Positions 15,659-23,010 of a stretch of DNA of 27,397 nucleotides are shown here, piece after piece. Within the stretch, counting starts at the first letter, position 1, and each line of letters opens with the position of its first letter. The stretch spans positions 1 to 27,397 of the forward strand of contig CAJUFN010000025.1 of NCBI GenBank assembly GCA_910585545.1, given 5' to 3'. The notes beneath the pieces were generated by a model. It did not search any database and was not told where the DNA came from. It worked only from the letters and a program-made list of their open reading frames with translations. Made by a program: the position numbers and the translations under genes. This DNA comes from an uncultured Lachnospiraceae bacterium (GTDB lineage Bacteria > Bacillota > Clostridia > Lachnospirales > Lachnospiraceae).

Positions 15659-17147
15659 TAATCGGTACCTCCTGGTATTTTCTTATAACAAAACACATAA
15701 TCGTTCCTGTTCCTTCCTTGCTGGTCGCCCAAATCTTGCCTCCATGCTCTTCAATAATTTTGCGTACGATCGAAAGTCCGATGCCGCTTCCTCCTTTTGA
15801 AGAATTTCTGGAAGCATCTGTTCGATAAAAACGCTCAAAAATATTCGGAAGATCTTTGGCCGTGATTCCTTTTCCGTTATCTTCCAGTTCTATCTGTATA
15901 AAATCTCCGACATCCTTCACACTTAGATGAATGACTCCTTTTTCTTTATCCATATACTTCAGCGAATTGTTAATAATATTGTTGATCACCCGTTTTAACT
16001 GCTCTGTGTCCGCAATGATTTTCACATCGCCTTCTACATAATTAGAATAGCTAAAATCAACATTTTTTGCTTCTAATTCTAACGATAAATCTTCCGCACA
16101 GTCTCCGAAATACGCATTCACCGGAATCGTAGCAAAATTATACGGAATGCGGTTCGTATCGATCTTAGAATACAAAGTCAGTTCATTAATTAGTCTATCC
16201 ATCTCATTGGCTTTATTATAAATGGTTCGAATATATCTGTCCATCTTTTCCGGAGTATCTGCCACTCCGTCCATAATCCCTTCCACATATCCTTTGATTG
16301 CCGTAATCGGCGTCTTCAGATCATGTGAAATGTTGCTGATCAACTCCTTGCTTTCTCTGTCATATACCAGCTTCTCTTCCGCACTGCTCTTTAATCTCAT
16401 CCTCATGTCTTCAAGACTGTTGCAAAGTGCACCAAGCTCATCATCCGCCTCAGCTTCCAGATGAAAATCCAAATTCCCTTCTTTTATATTATCCGCCGCC
16501 ACCTGCATGCGCTCAATGGATGAAGCAATACTGCGATGAATCCAGAACACCATCAAAGCTGCGGTCATTACAAGAATCACAATGACTGCAAGTAACATAT
16601 CCTGCATAAACATCCGCACTTCTGGAATCATATCACTGACGTCCGTAACGATAAACGCGCTCCCTTCACTGTCGTCTTCATAGCGAAAATCGATCTGCTT
16701 CAATAATGCTTCTGCCTCTCCTCCCAAGTACATTCCATTTTCAGATGTCGCATCATGACTTTTGTAAGTCGGAAGCTGATGGAGCACCCCGTCCGCTTCT
16801 TTTGCACTGGTCCCAAGATATACGATCGTCTTCCCTTTGCGTACGAGCAAATACGAACTTTTCTTCTGCAGTCTTGCATTGATCGTTTCCAGATATGTTG
16901 CATCCTCCATCTTCTGTGGATTCCTCCTGGAAATCTCCTCCAATTCTTTATATGATTTCTCCACCATGCGATTCATGATCTGCACAGAATTAGATAAACT
17001 TTCATAAGTAGCTTCCGATATATCATATGTTTTTTCGATCACATTGATCTGATACATTCCAAATCCAAACACCGCCAGACTAGTTAGTAAAATCGGCAAT
17101 GCAATAAGCGTTACAAATGCAATTTTTAATTTTGTCTTTAACTTCAA
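15651..17147 (-). CDS. Membrane sensor histidine kinase
   Basis: 498 residues from a TTG at 17147. TM1 is near the N-terminus, then an extracytoplasmic sensor region of about 150 residues, TM2 (about 182-204) and HAMP. HisKA follows with the phospho-acceptor His in SNISHDLKTPITAIKG (H275), and HATPase_c with the N box NNIINNSLKY, DNGKGI and GGSGIGLSIV. An in-frame ATG at 17183 would add 12 residues, but it lies only about eight bases after the predicted transcript start and has no ribosome site. The TTG has AAAAGGA ten bases upstream. The kinase precedes its regulator, the reverse of the common order. Confidence 0.92.
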   Translation of the reverse strand: MKLKTKLKIAFVTLIALPILLTSLAVFGFGMYQINVIEKTYDISEATYESLSNSVQIMNRMVEKSYKELEEISRRNPQKMEDATYLETINARLQKKSSYLLVRKGKTIVYLGTSAKEADGVLHQLPTYKSHDATSENGMYLGGEAEALLKQIDFRYEDDSEGSAFIVTDVSDMIPEVRMFMQDMLLAVIVILVMTAALMVFWIHRSIASSIERMQVAADNIKEGNLDFHLEAEADDELGALCNSLEDMRMRLKSSAEEKLVYDRESKELISNISHDLKTPITAIKGYVEGIMDGVADTPEKMDRYIRTIYNKANEMDRLINELTLYSKIDTNRIPYNFATIPVNAYFGDCAEDLSLELEAKNVDFSYSNYVEGDVKIIADTEQLKRVINNIINNSLKYMDKEKGVIHLSVKDVGDFIQIELEDNGKGITAKDLPNIFERFYRTDASRNSSKGGSGIGLSIVRKIIEEHGGKIWATSKEGTGTIMCFVIRKYQEVPINE

Positions 17148-17197
17148 AATACATCCGTCCTTTTCTAAAATCTGACTCCCCATTTATGCCCTTTGCT

Positions 17198-17225
17198 ATT
17201 ATATCACTTTCTTTCCCTGTTCACA
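17198..17225 (-). promoter_or_regulatory. Extended -10 promoter of the kinase-Ktr operon
   Basis: A consensus TATAAT (17203-17198) is preceded by TG one base upstream (extended -10). A weak -35 TGTGAA (17225-17220) sits 16 bases away. The predicted start is near 17191. The short leader rules out an upstream c-di-AMP or other riboswitch here. Confidence 0.7.
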
Positions 17226-17316
17226 CGAAACACCACATAAACATTTCTAAAATTTTTATGAAAACAATTTTCACGAAAAAACGCCCATCGGACTTTTTAT
17301 CGCAGGTTCAACGAAC

Positions 17317-17364
17317 CAAAACCGGGACACCCAATATCTCAAAAGGAGGTATCGGATGCCCCGG
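17317..17364 (-). terminator. Intrinsic terminator of metK-galM
   Basis: Arms 17322-17336 and 17350-17364 give a 15-bp stem with a 13-base loop and TTTT after it on the minus strand. All three imperfect positions are G-U pairs in minus-strand RNA and mismatches on the other strand. It starts 17 bases after the galM stop codon. Confidence 0.8.
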
Positions 17365-17381
17365 CCATCACATAAATCAAC

Positions 17382-18422
17382 TTATCTTGTCTTAAATTCA
17401 TAAATTGTAACCGCATCATAAGCAGTACCCGCTTTGCATATCGAACTTGCAAAGTTCTTATGATGAGTCGCATCAGGAAAACACTGAGTCTCAAAACATG
17501 CCCCATGTCTCATATCGTATATTACACCGGATTTTCCCGGTTCATTTTCCACAAAATTCGCGGTATAGAACTGCATGCCCGGAAGGTCTGTATATACATT
17601 CATATGGATACCGCTTTCTTCGGCATACATACTTGCCACCTTACGAAGTCCTGTTCCGTTTAATACCCAGTTATGATCATACCCCCTGCCGAAAATAAGC
17701 GCTTCGTAATCCGCACCAATATCCTGCCCAATCGCTTTCTCCTTGCGAAAATCCATCGGCGTGCCTGTTACATCCAAAATTTCGCCAGTCGGTACAGAAT
17801 TTTCTAAATTCCTTGTAAACGCATCTGCATCAATCCACACCTTCTGTGCAAGCACCTCTTTTGAATCATGTCCATTCAGATTAAAATAACTATGATTCGT
17901 AAGATTGATGATCGTATCCTGATCCGGCACCGCATGATATGCAATCTTGACTTCATTCTCTTCACTCAGCGTATAGGTAACATAAATATCCACTCTGCCC
18001 GGAAATCCCTGATCCATATGCGGGCTCTCCAGTACAAATGTGATGCTGTTATCTTCTATCTTGCTTAAGCGAAATACTCTCTGATAATAAAAATTCCAGC
18101 CGCTGTGAAGATTATTTTCCCCATCATTTTTATCCAGGCAATAAATCTCACCGTTAATCTCAATGGATGCTCCACCGGTACGATTCGCATTCCTTCCTAC
18201 GCAGGCACCGAAAAAGTATGTTCCATCCTCATACCCCTTCGCATCCTCATATCCTAATACAACGTCCCGCTTGACGCCATCCCTATCCGGTACGATAATC
18301 TCTACAATTGCCGCTCCCAGATCAGTTACTTTAAGCGCCATTCCCTTCTGGTTCTCTATCGTATAAAGTGTTGCCGCACTGCCTTGAGAAGTCTTCCCAA
18401 ACGGTTCTTTTTTCCAGGTCAT
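17382..18422 (-). CDS. galM: Aldose 1-epimerase (mutarotase)
   Basis: 346 residues, the normal length of GalM. It interconverts alpha and beta anomers of aldoses, usually galactose or glucose. Family motifs are present: the sugar-binding FGACVGRNANRTGG and NLHSGWNFYYQRVF, the catalytic His region NLTNHSYFNL, and C-terminal GMQFYTANF with ACFETQCFPDATHH. The Glu expected as base lies in the last of these. The start has AGAGGGG upstream and is 15 bases after metK, with no terminator between. It should therefore be made from the SAM-riboswitch-controlled transcript, an unusual linkage. Confidence 0.93.
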   Translation of the reverse strand: MTWKKEPFGKTSQGSAATLYTIENQKGMALKVTDLGAAIVEIIVPDRDGVKRDVVLGYEDAKGYEDGTYFFGACVGRNANRTGGASIEINGEIYCLDKNDGENNLHSGWNFYYQRVFRLSKIEDNSITFVLESPHMDQGFPGRVDIYVTYTLSEENEVKIAYHAVPDQDTIINLTNHSYFNLNGHDSKEVLAQKVWIDADAFTRNLENSVPTGEILDVTGTPMDFRKEKAIGQDIGADYEALIFGRGYDHNWVLNGTGLRKVASMYAEESGIHMNVYTDLPGMQFYTANFVENEPGKSGVIYDMRHGACFETQCFPDATHHKNFASSICKAGTAYDAVTIYEFKTR

Positions 18423-18437
18423 GATATCCCCTCTTTC

Positions 18438-19625
18438 TTACAAATAACTTTTTAACACATCTACCTTATCCAGTTTTTCCCATGGCAACTCTACGTCTGT
18501 TCTTCCAAAATGTCCATATGCCGCTGTCTGCTTGTAAATCGGCCTTCTAAGATCTAACATCTTAATGATTCCCGCCGGACGAAGGTCAAAGTTCTCGCGG
18601 ATAATCTCAACTAATTTTGTATCTTCCAATACCCCTGTTCCAAACGTCTCCACTCTTACAGAGGTCGGATGTGCAACGCCGATTGCATAAGAAAGCTGAA
18701 TCTCACATTTCTTTGCAAGTCCTGCTGCCACCATATTCTTTGCTACATAACGTGCTGCATAAGCCGCAGAACGATCTACCTTTGTACAGTCTTTTCCTGA
18801 GAACGCTCCGCCGCCGTGACGGCCGATTCCGCCGTAAGAATCCACGATGATCTTTCTTCCTGTAAGACCGCTGTCGCCGTGTGGTCCTCCAATTACAAAA
18901 CGTCCTGTCGGATTGATGAAATATTTCGTCTCATCATCAATCATATCTGCCGGTAATACCGGTTCAAACACATACTTTTTAATATCTGCATGAATCTGTT
19001 CCTGAGTCACATCCGGGTCATGCTGTGTCGACAATACAACTGCATCCAGACGAATCGGATTGCCTTCTTCATCATATTGCACCGTCACCTGTGATTTTCC
19101 ATCCGGTCTTAAGTATGGCAATGTTCCATCTTTACGAACTTCTGTAAGCTTTTTCGCCAGCTTATGTGCAAGCGAAATGGAATATGGCATATATTCCGCA
19201 GTCTCATCACATGCATAACCAAACATCATTCCCTGATCTCCGGCCCCGATAGCATCCAGTTCATCTTCTGTCATCGTGCTTTCTTTTGCTTCCAACGCCT
19301 TATCTACGCCAAGCGCAATATCCTCTGACTGTTCATCAATCATCACCATTACACCGCAGTTATCCGCGTCAAAGCCAAATTTACCACGTGTATATCCAAT
19401 CTCACGCACGGTCTCACGCACAATTTTCTGAATATCCACATAGCCTTTTGTCGTAATCTCGCCCATAACAAGCACCATACCCGTAGTAGTAGCGGTTTCA
19501 CATGCCACGCGGCTCATCGGGTCCTGTTCCATAAGCGCATCTAAAATGGCATCAGAGATGGCGTCGCACATCTTATCCGGATGACCTTCTGTCACCGATT
19601 CTGAAGTAAATAATATTTTTTCCAT
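18438..19625 (-). CDS. metK: S-adenosylmethionine synthetase
   Basis: 395 residues from the ATG at 19625, the usual MetK length. The frame runs further upstream into the riboswitch, but homology begins at MEKILFTSESVTEGHPDK. It makes SAM from methionine and ATP. The methionine/ATP-binding GHPDKMCDAISDAILD, the signature GAGDQGMMFGYA, the catalytic-loop region and the P-loop-like GGGAFSGKDCTKVDRSAAY are all intact. It is preceded by a SAM-I riboswitch and intrinsic terminator, so it should be shut off when SAM is plentiful. galM follows after 15 bases. Confidence 0.98.
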   Translation of the reverse strand: MEKILFTSESVTEGHPDKMCDAISDAILDALMEQDPMSRVACETATTTGMVLVMGEITTKGYVDIQKIVRETVREIGYTRGKFGFDADNCGVMVMIDEQSEDIALGVDKALEAKESTMTEDELDAIGAGDQGMMFGYACDETAEYMPYSISLAHKLAKKLTEVRKDGTLPYLRPDGKSQVTVQYDEEGNPIRLDAVVLSTQHDPDVTQEQIHADIKKYVFEPVLPADMIDDETKYFINPTGRFVIGGPHGDSGLTGRKIIVDSYGGIGRHGGGAFSGKDCTKVDRSAAYAARYVAKNMVAAGLAKKCEIQLSYAIGVAHPTSVRVETFGTGVLEDTKLVEIIRENFDLRPAGIIKMLDLRRPIYKQTAAYGHFGRTDVELPWEKLDKVDVLKSYL

Positions 19626-19702
19626 ATCCTTCGTTCTTCCTTTCTTTGTTCTTTCTCTTTCGCCTGACCGCCTGATGCTATACATCTTTTTTTCTATAAC
19701 AT

Positions 19703-19731
19703 AAAAGCAGCCCGACAAAAAGCGGACTGCT
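19703..19731 (-). terminator. Riboswitch expression-platform terminator
   Basis: Arms 19706-19714 and 19723-19731 pair in minus-strand RNA over nine positions (one G-U), followed by UUUU. It is placed between the SAM-I aptamer and metK, exactly where the expression platform is expected. Confidence 0.85.
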
Positions 19732-19753
19732 ATATCTATCACATATATCAATC

Positions 19754-19854
19754 CTCTTATTGTTCGATTGCTCGCTCAGGTTGGCACCTTCCTTCATACA
19801 AGGGGTTGCCGTGGCTTCTTTGATCCTCTGTATCTCCACCACTCTGAATAAGAG
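19754..19854 (-). promoter_or_regulatory. SAM-I riboswitch (S-box) aptamer of metK
   Basis: Read on the minus strand, stem P1 is formed by CTCTTATT (19854-19847) and AATAAGAG (19761-19754). Inside are the S-box conserved blocks CAGAGTGGTGGAGA, GCCACGGCAACC and AAGGTGCCAACCTGAGCGA. SAM binding stabilises P1 and lets the downstream terminator form. All hallmark segments are present. Confidence 0.95.
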
Positions 19855-19889
19855 AAAGTCTTATATATTCTTTTCTTGATACGATAGCT

Positions 19890-19918
19890 ACTTTACACCA
19901 AAATGCGAATGAAGTCAA
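19890..19918 (-). promoter_or_regulatory. Sigma-A promoter of metK
   Basis: TTGACT (19918-19913), a 17-base spacer and TAAAGT (19895-19890). The start would be near 19883, about 29 bases before the aptamer. Confidence 0.65.
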
Positions 19919-19946
19919 CCTGATTCAAAATTTATACTTTTTTCTC

Positions 19947-19971
19947 GTAACAGTTCAGGCTGAACTGTTAC
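19947..19971. other. Perfect hairpin at the end of the gtrA-like gene
   Basis: GTAACAGTTCA (19947-19957) and its complement (19961-19971) flank three bases. The distal arm contains the stop codon of the gtrA-like gene. The run of five T follows it on the plus strand; the minus strand has A-rich flanks instead. It could end antisense transcripts or act as a 3' stem of the glycosylation operon. Confidence 0.5.
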
Positions 19972-20369
19972 TTTTTCTCAAGGAATAACTTTCTGGTAAT
20001 AAAATTATAAACCATTACCACCACAGTAACCATTATTTTTGCCATCATATAATAAATCTCCATCTTTTCGACAAGCAGCCACATGAGCAGCTGGTTCAGC
20101 CCCAGCCCAATGATACTCATGAAAAGAAACAGGACAAATTCTTGCCTTTTATCCCTGCCATCCCCAACATCAAAGACCCATTTTACGCTCAAAATATAAT
20201 TATAAATAACGGAGACGGTAAATGAGATTCCACAGGAAATCAGATAATCCACCCCGAACAACTCTGTCAAAAAGATCATTACACCGTAATCAATCAGAAA
20301 TGCAGATCCTCCCACAACGGCAAATCGCATCAACTGTATCATCAACTTATTTTTTAACATTTTATCCAT
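19968..20369 (-). CDS. GtrA-family membrane protein (putative lipid-linked sugar flippase)
   Basis: 133 residues with four hydrophobic segments. The N-terminal LMRFAVVGGSAFLIDYGVMIFL and the C-terminal YNFITRKLFLEK are hallmarks of the GtrA/DPMS-TMD family. Such proteins are thought to flip undecaprenyl-phosphate sugars to the outer face. The ATG at 20369 has AGGGGA eight bases upstream and is preferred to a TTG two codons earlier. It is the last gene of the four-gene cluster, about 30 bases after the first DUF6020 gene. The GtrB-like enzyme that would supply its substrate lies two genes upstream. Confidence 0.9.
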   Translation of the reverse strand: MDKMLKNKLMIQLMRFAVVGGSAFLIDYGVMIFLTELFGVDYLISCGISFTVSVIYNYILSVKWVFDVGDGRDKRQEFVLFLFMSIIGLGLNQLLMWLLVEKMEIYYMMAKIMVTVVVMVYNFITRKLFLEKK

Positions 20370-20400
20370 ACACAATTTCCCCTGTTAAAGATTGTAATTG

Positions 20401-22077
20401 TTAGTAAAGCTCCTCCGTATCACGTTTAAATATCCAGCACACCAGCACCGGAAGCGATACCAAAATTGGCAGCATATACCTCTGACAGCCATTCACTGGA
20501 GAGGCGATGCAGACAAGCAATGAGACTAAAAGCGGAACTGACAGTACCATGGCATGGTACTTCTTTTTTACCACAAATGCTCCAAAAATTGCCAAGAGGA
20601 TCCAGGTATACAGCCCGGTACCGTAAATCATTCCCACCCCCGGAATTCGCTTCACAGATTCCGCAATTCCACGAAGCATTTTCCGTTCTTCCTGGAAGCT
20701 CTCATTTTGCTGAAATGAAAAATATTTATAATAAAAGTCCGGTCCGCTGATCTCATACTCTCCACTCACACCTTTGTAAAATTCTTCCTGTGTCGGGTCA
20801 AAGTATCTGTATATATTATTTAAGGTGGCATCAAAATACGTAACCGGATACTTTAGAAACTGCTGAAACCATACCTTGAAATAACTTAATTTTTCCTCTG
20901 TCACAGCATTATCATTGTATGTCCACTTCACATTATCCGACAACTCCGGTTCATACAGTTGCGCCAGATTCTCATAATCCAGGATCGCAGCAATCGCTCT
21001 CGCCTCTTCTCCTGTCACTTCATCACCATGTTCCTTCACATATCTTGCCGTCTGCTGAAACGGAATAGAAAACATTTCTCTGGAGCTGCCTGGCGAAATG
21101 CCAAGCCCCGGAAGCAAAAGCTTCTGATACGCAACCCAAAACAAAAGAAGGGCTAAAATCAAACATCCGATTTCTTTTCGCCTTCTGCGCGTTCCCACAG
21201 CAGCCACGAATGGCAGAGATAGAATAAGCACATAGATTCCATTGTTCCTAAATAAACACACCGACAGCATACTTATAAAATAAACCGTATAAAACAGCGC
21301 CTTCCCTTTTTGAAACTCATTGCTTTTCAGCAAAAATGAAGTAAGAAGCATAAATGCTAAAAACACGATATAATACATGCTGTCCTTATTCATGGCATAG
21401 CCGTTAGTCGGCCATACTGAAAAAAACGCGACCCACACAAGCGTCAAAATCCGTATGATATAAGGAACCTTCATTTTTTTCATCAGACAAAAAACTGCGG
21501 CAAACAAACCACTCTGCAGAAGGAGCTGGCAAAACGTATACAGAAAGAACCCTATATTCTCATTTCCTAATGCTCTGCCAATCTCAATTGCAGCCCTCAT
21601 AAGACCTGATGAGAAAAAAGGATGATGGTTGGTCCATTCCATATATCTGAATGCACTGGTAAGCGCCTCCATTCCATCCCAGGAGATAGTTCCGGGAAAC
21701 AAAAAAATCACATAGGGAATCCATGTAGCTACCATACATGCAAAAGGTGCTGCCCATGCATGCTCTTCAAATAAAAATCTTATTACTTTCTTATCCTGCC
21801 CCCATATCCAAATCCCTTTCTTTTTGTTTAAGGATATATGATATATCGCATTCAAAAGTAATGTAAAAAGTATTGCCCACGCTATAAATCGAAAGCAACT
21901 GACCGCACATTGCCTTGGATTTTCCCACAGATATGTCACTGTACCTGCTTTCTCAAATCCCCCTCCTATAAGAAGCCCAAGCGAGAACAAGCATCCTAAC
22001 ACCACTGCGGTCCCATAAACAAATTTATTATTTCCTTTCTTTTTTTCATCCCCATCGGTCAATAATGCTTTATTCAT
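20401..22077 (-). CDS. DUF6020-type polytopic membrane protein, putative GT-C glycosyltransferase (copy 1)
   Basis: 558 residues from the ATG at 22077, which overlaps the GT2 stop codon. A TTG at 22098 would add seven residues without a ribosome site. It has ten or more hydrophobic segments. The first large loop holds FPGTISWDG (D134) then HHPFF (151-155), a layout like the catalytic Asp loop of GT-C enzymes; NKDSMYY follows further on. A long loop carries FQQTARYVKEHGDEVTGEE. The protein at 23011-24627 shares all of these blocks, so the two are paralogs. It probably transfers a lipid-linked sugar to an envelope polymer outside the membrane. The family name is from memory and the function inferred. 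Confidence 0.8.
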   Translation of the reverse strand: MNKALLTDGDEKKKGNNKFVYGTAVVLGCLFSLGLLIGGGFEKAGTVTYLWENPRQCAVSCFRFIAWAILFTLLLNAIYHISLNKKKGIWIWGQDKKVIRFLFEEHAWAAPFACMVATWIPYVIFLFPGTISWDGMEALTSAFRYMEWTNHHPFFSSGLMRAAIEIGRALGNENIGFFLYTFCQLLLQSGLFAAVFCLMKKMKVPYIIRILTLVWVAFFSVWPTNGYAMNKDSMYYIVFLAFMLLTSFLLKSNEFQKGKALFYTVYFISMLSVCLFRNNGIYVLILSLPFVAAVGTRRRRKEIGCLILALLLFWVAYQKLLLPGLGISPGSSREMFSIPFQQTARYVKEHGDEVTGEEARAIAAILDYENLAQLYEPELSDNVKWTYNDNAVTEEKLSYFKVWFQQFLKYPVTYFDATLNNIYRYFDPTQEEFYKGVSGEYEISGPDFYYKYFSFQQNESFQEERKMLRGIAESVKRIPGVGMIYGTGLYTWILLAIFGAFVVKKKYHAMVLSVPLLVSLLVCIASPVNGCQRYMLPILVSLPVLVCWIFKRDTEELY

Positions 22078-23005
22078 TTTTCCTGTACCCGCTCTCAATC
22101 TGATTTAAAAAGATCTCATACAACTGCCTGTGTTTTTTCACGATCACCGAAAGGATAATTCCGCAAACCCAAAGCAAAAGTCCCATGATAGCAATTACCC
22201 CCGATACGATCAGGGTCGGGAATCTCATAACAAGACCGGTATTCATAAATTCCACGAAAACCGGGATAAAAAGTACAAGTGACACAATCCACAGTAATGC
22301 CGCTACATATGTAAAAAAAGCGAATGGTCTGTATTCCCGAAATAAATTTGCAATGGTAGATAATACCTTAACTCCATCAGACACAGTGTTCAGTTTTGAT
22401 TCACTGCCGGCAGGGCGGTCTCTGTAAAGAACCGGTATTTCCTCCAAAAGGAAATTTTTATCTACCGCATGAATCGTCATTTCCGTTTCTATCTCAAAGC
22501 CTTTGGAAAGAACCGGGAAAGATTTTACAAACCGACGGCTAAACGCCCTGTACCCTGTCATAATATCCCTTATCTCATTATCAAACAGCTTGTTTATAAA
22601 AAAACGCACCACCCGATTTCCCATATTATGGAATGGTCGCTTATTCTCCGTAAAATAGGTAGAAGAAAGCCGATCCCCAATCACCATATCTACCCCTTTA
22701 TTCAAAACAAGTTCCGCCATCTGTCCGGCATGTTCTGCAGGATAAGTATCATCACCGTCAATCATCAAATAGCAGTCTGCGTCAATATCCCGAAACATAC
22801 TGCGGATCACATTCCCCTTGCCCTGTCTGTATTCATATCGAACAACAGCTCCCGCACGTCTCGCAATTTCATCCGTACAATCGGTAGAATTATTATCATA
22901 AACGTAGATGACAGCCTCCGGCAGAGCCTTCCGGAAATCTTTTACAACCTTCTCTATCGTTGAACTTTCATTATAACATGGTATCAATACTGCAATTTCA
23001 GCCAT
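22070..23005 (-). CDS. GT2 glycosyltransferase, GtrB/DPM1-like
   Basis: 311 residues. The GT-A domain begins IAVLIPCYNESSTIEKVV, with VYDNNSTD for the nucleotide and the metal-binding MIDGDDTYP (D83-D86). The acceptor-loop region RPFHNMGNRVVRFF and ALSKGFEIETE-like segment follow. Two C-terminal membrane helices span about residues 225-250 and 262-287. This architecture fits transfer of a sugar from a nucleotide donor to undecaprenyl phosphate on the inner face. The ATG at 23005 has AAAGGAG eight bases upstream; a GTG three codons earlier lies inside that site and is rejected. It starts five bases after one DUF6020 gene and overlaps the other. Confidence 0.93.
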   Translation of the reverse strand: MAEIAVLIPCYNESSTIEKVVKDFRKALPEAVIYVYDNNSTDCTDEIARRAGAVVRYEYRQGKGNVIRSMFRDIDADCYLMIDGDDTYPAEHAGQMAELVLNKGVDMVIGDRLSSTYFTENKRPFHNMGNRVVRFFINKLFDNEIRDIMTGYRAFSRRFVKSFPVLSKGFEIETEMTIHAVDKNFLLEEIPVLYRDRPAGSESKLNTVSDGVKVLSTIANLFREYRPFAFFTYVAALLWIVSLVLFIPVFVEFMNTGLVMRFPTLIVSGVIAIMGLLLWVCGIILSVIVKKHRQLYEIFLNQIESGYRKNE

Positions 23006-23010
23006 TTCAA

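Noticed and set aside
17198..17381. A c-di-AMP or other riboswitch ahead of the Ktr operon
   Set aside because: The predicted transcript start leaves under 50 bases of leader, too short for an aptamer. The bases upstream are explained by the galM terminator.
17355..17402. 15-codon plus-strand ORF with AAAGGAGG six bases before its ATG
   Set aside because: It lies inside the galM terminator stem and the end of galM on the other strand. The ribosome-site-like bases are the terminator loop, and no promoter points into it.
19626..19751. In-frame N-terminal extension of metK
   Set aside because: It runs through the riboswitch terminator and has no ribosome site. MetK homology and the normal length begin at 19625.
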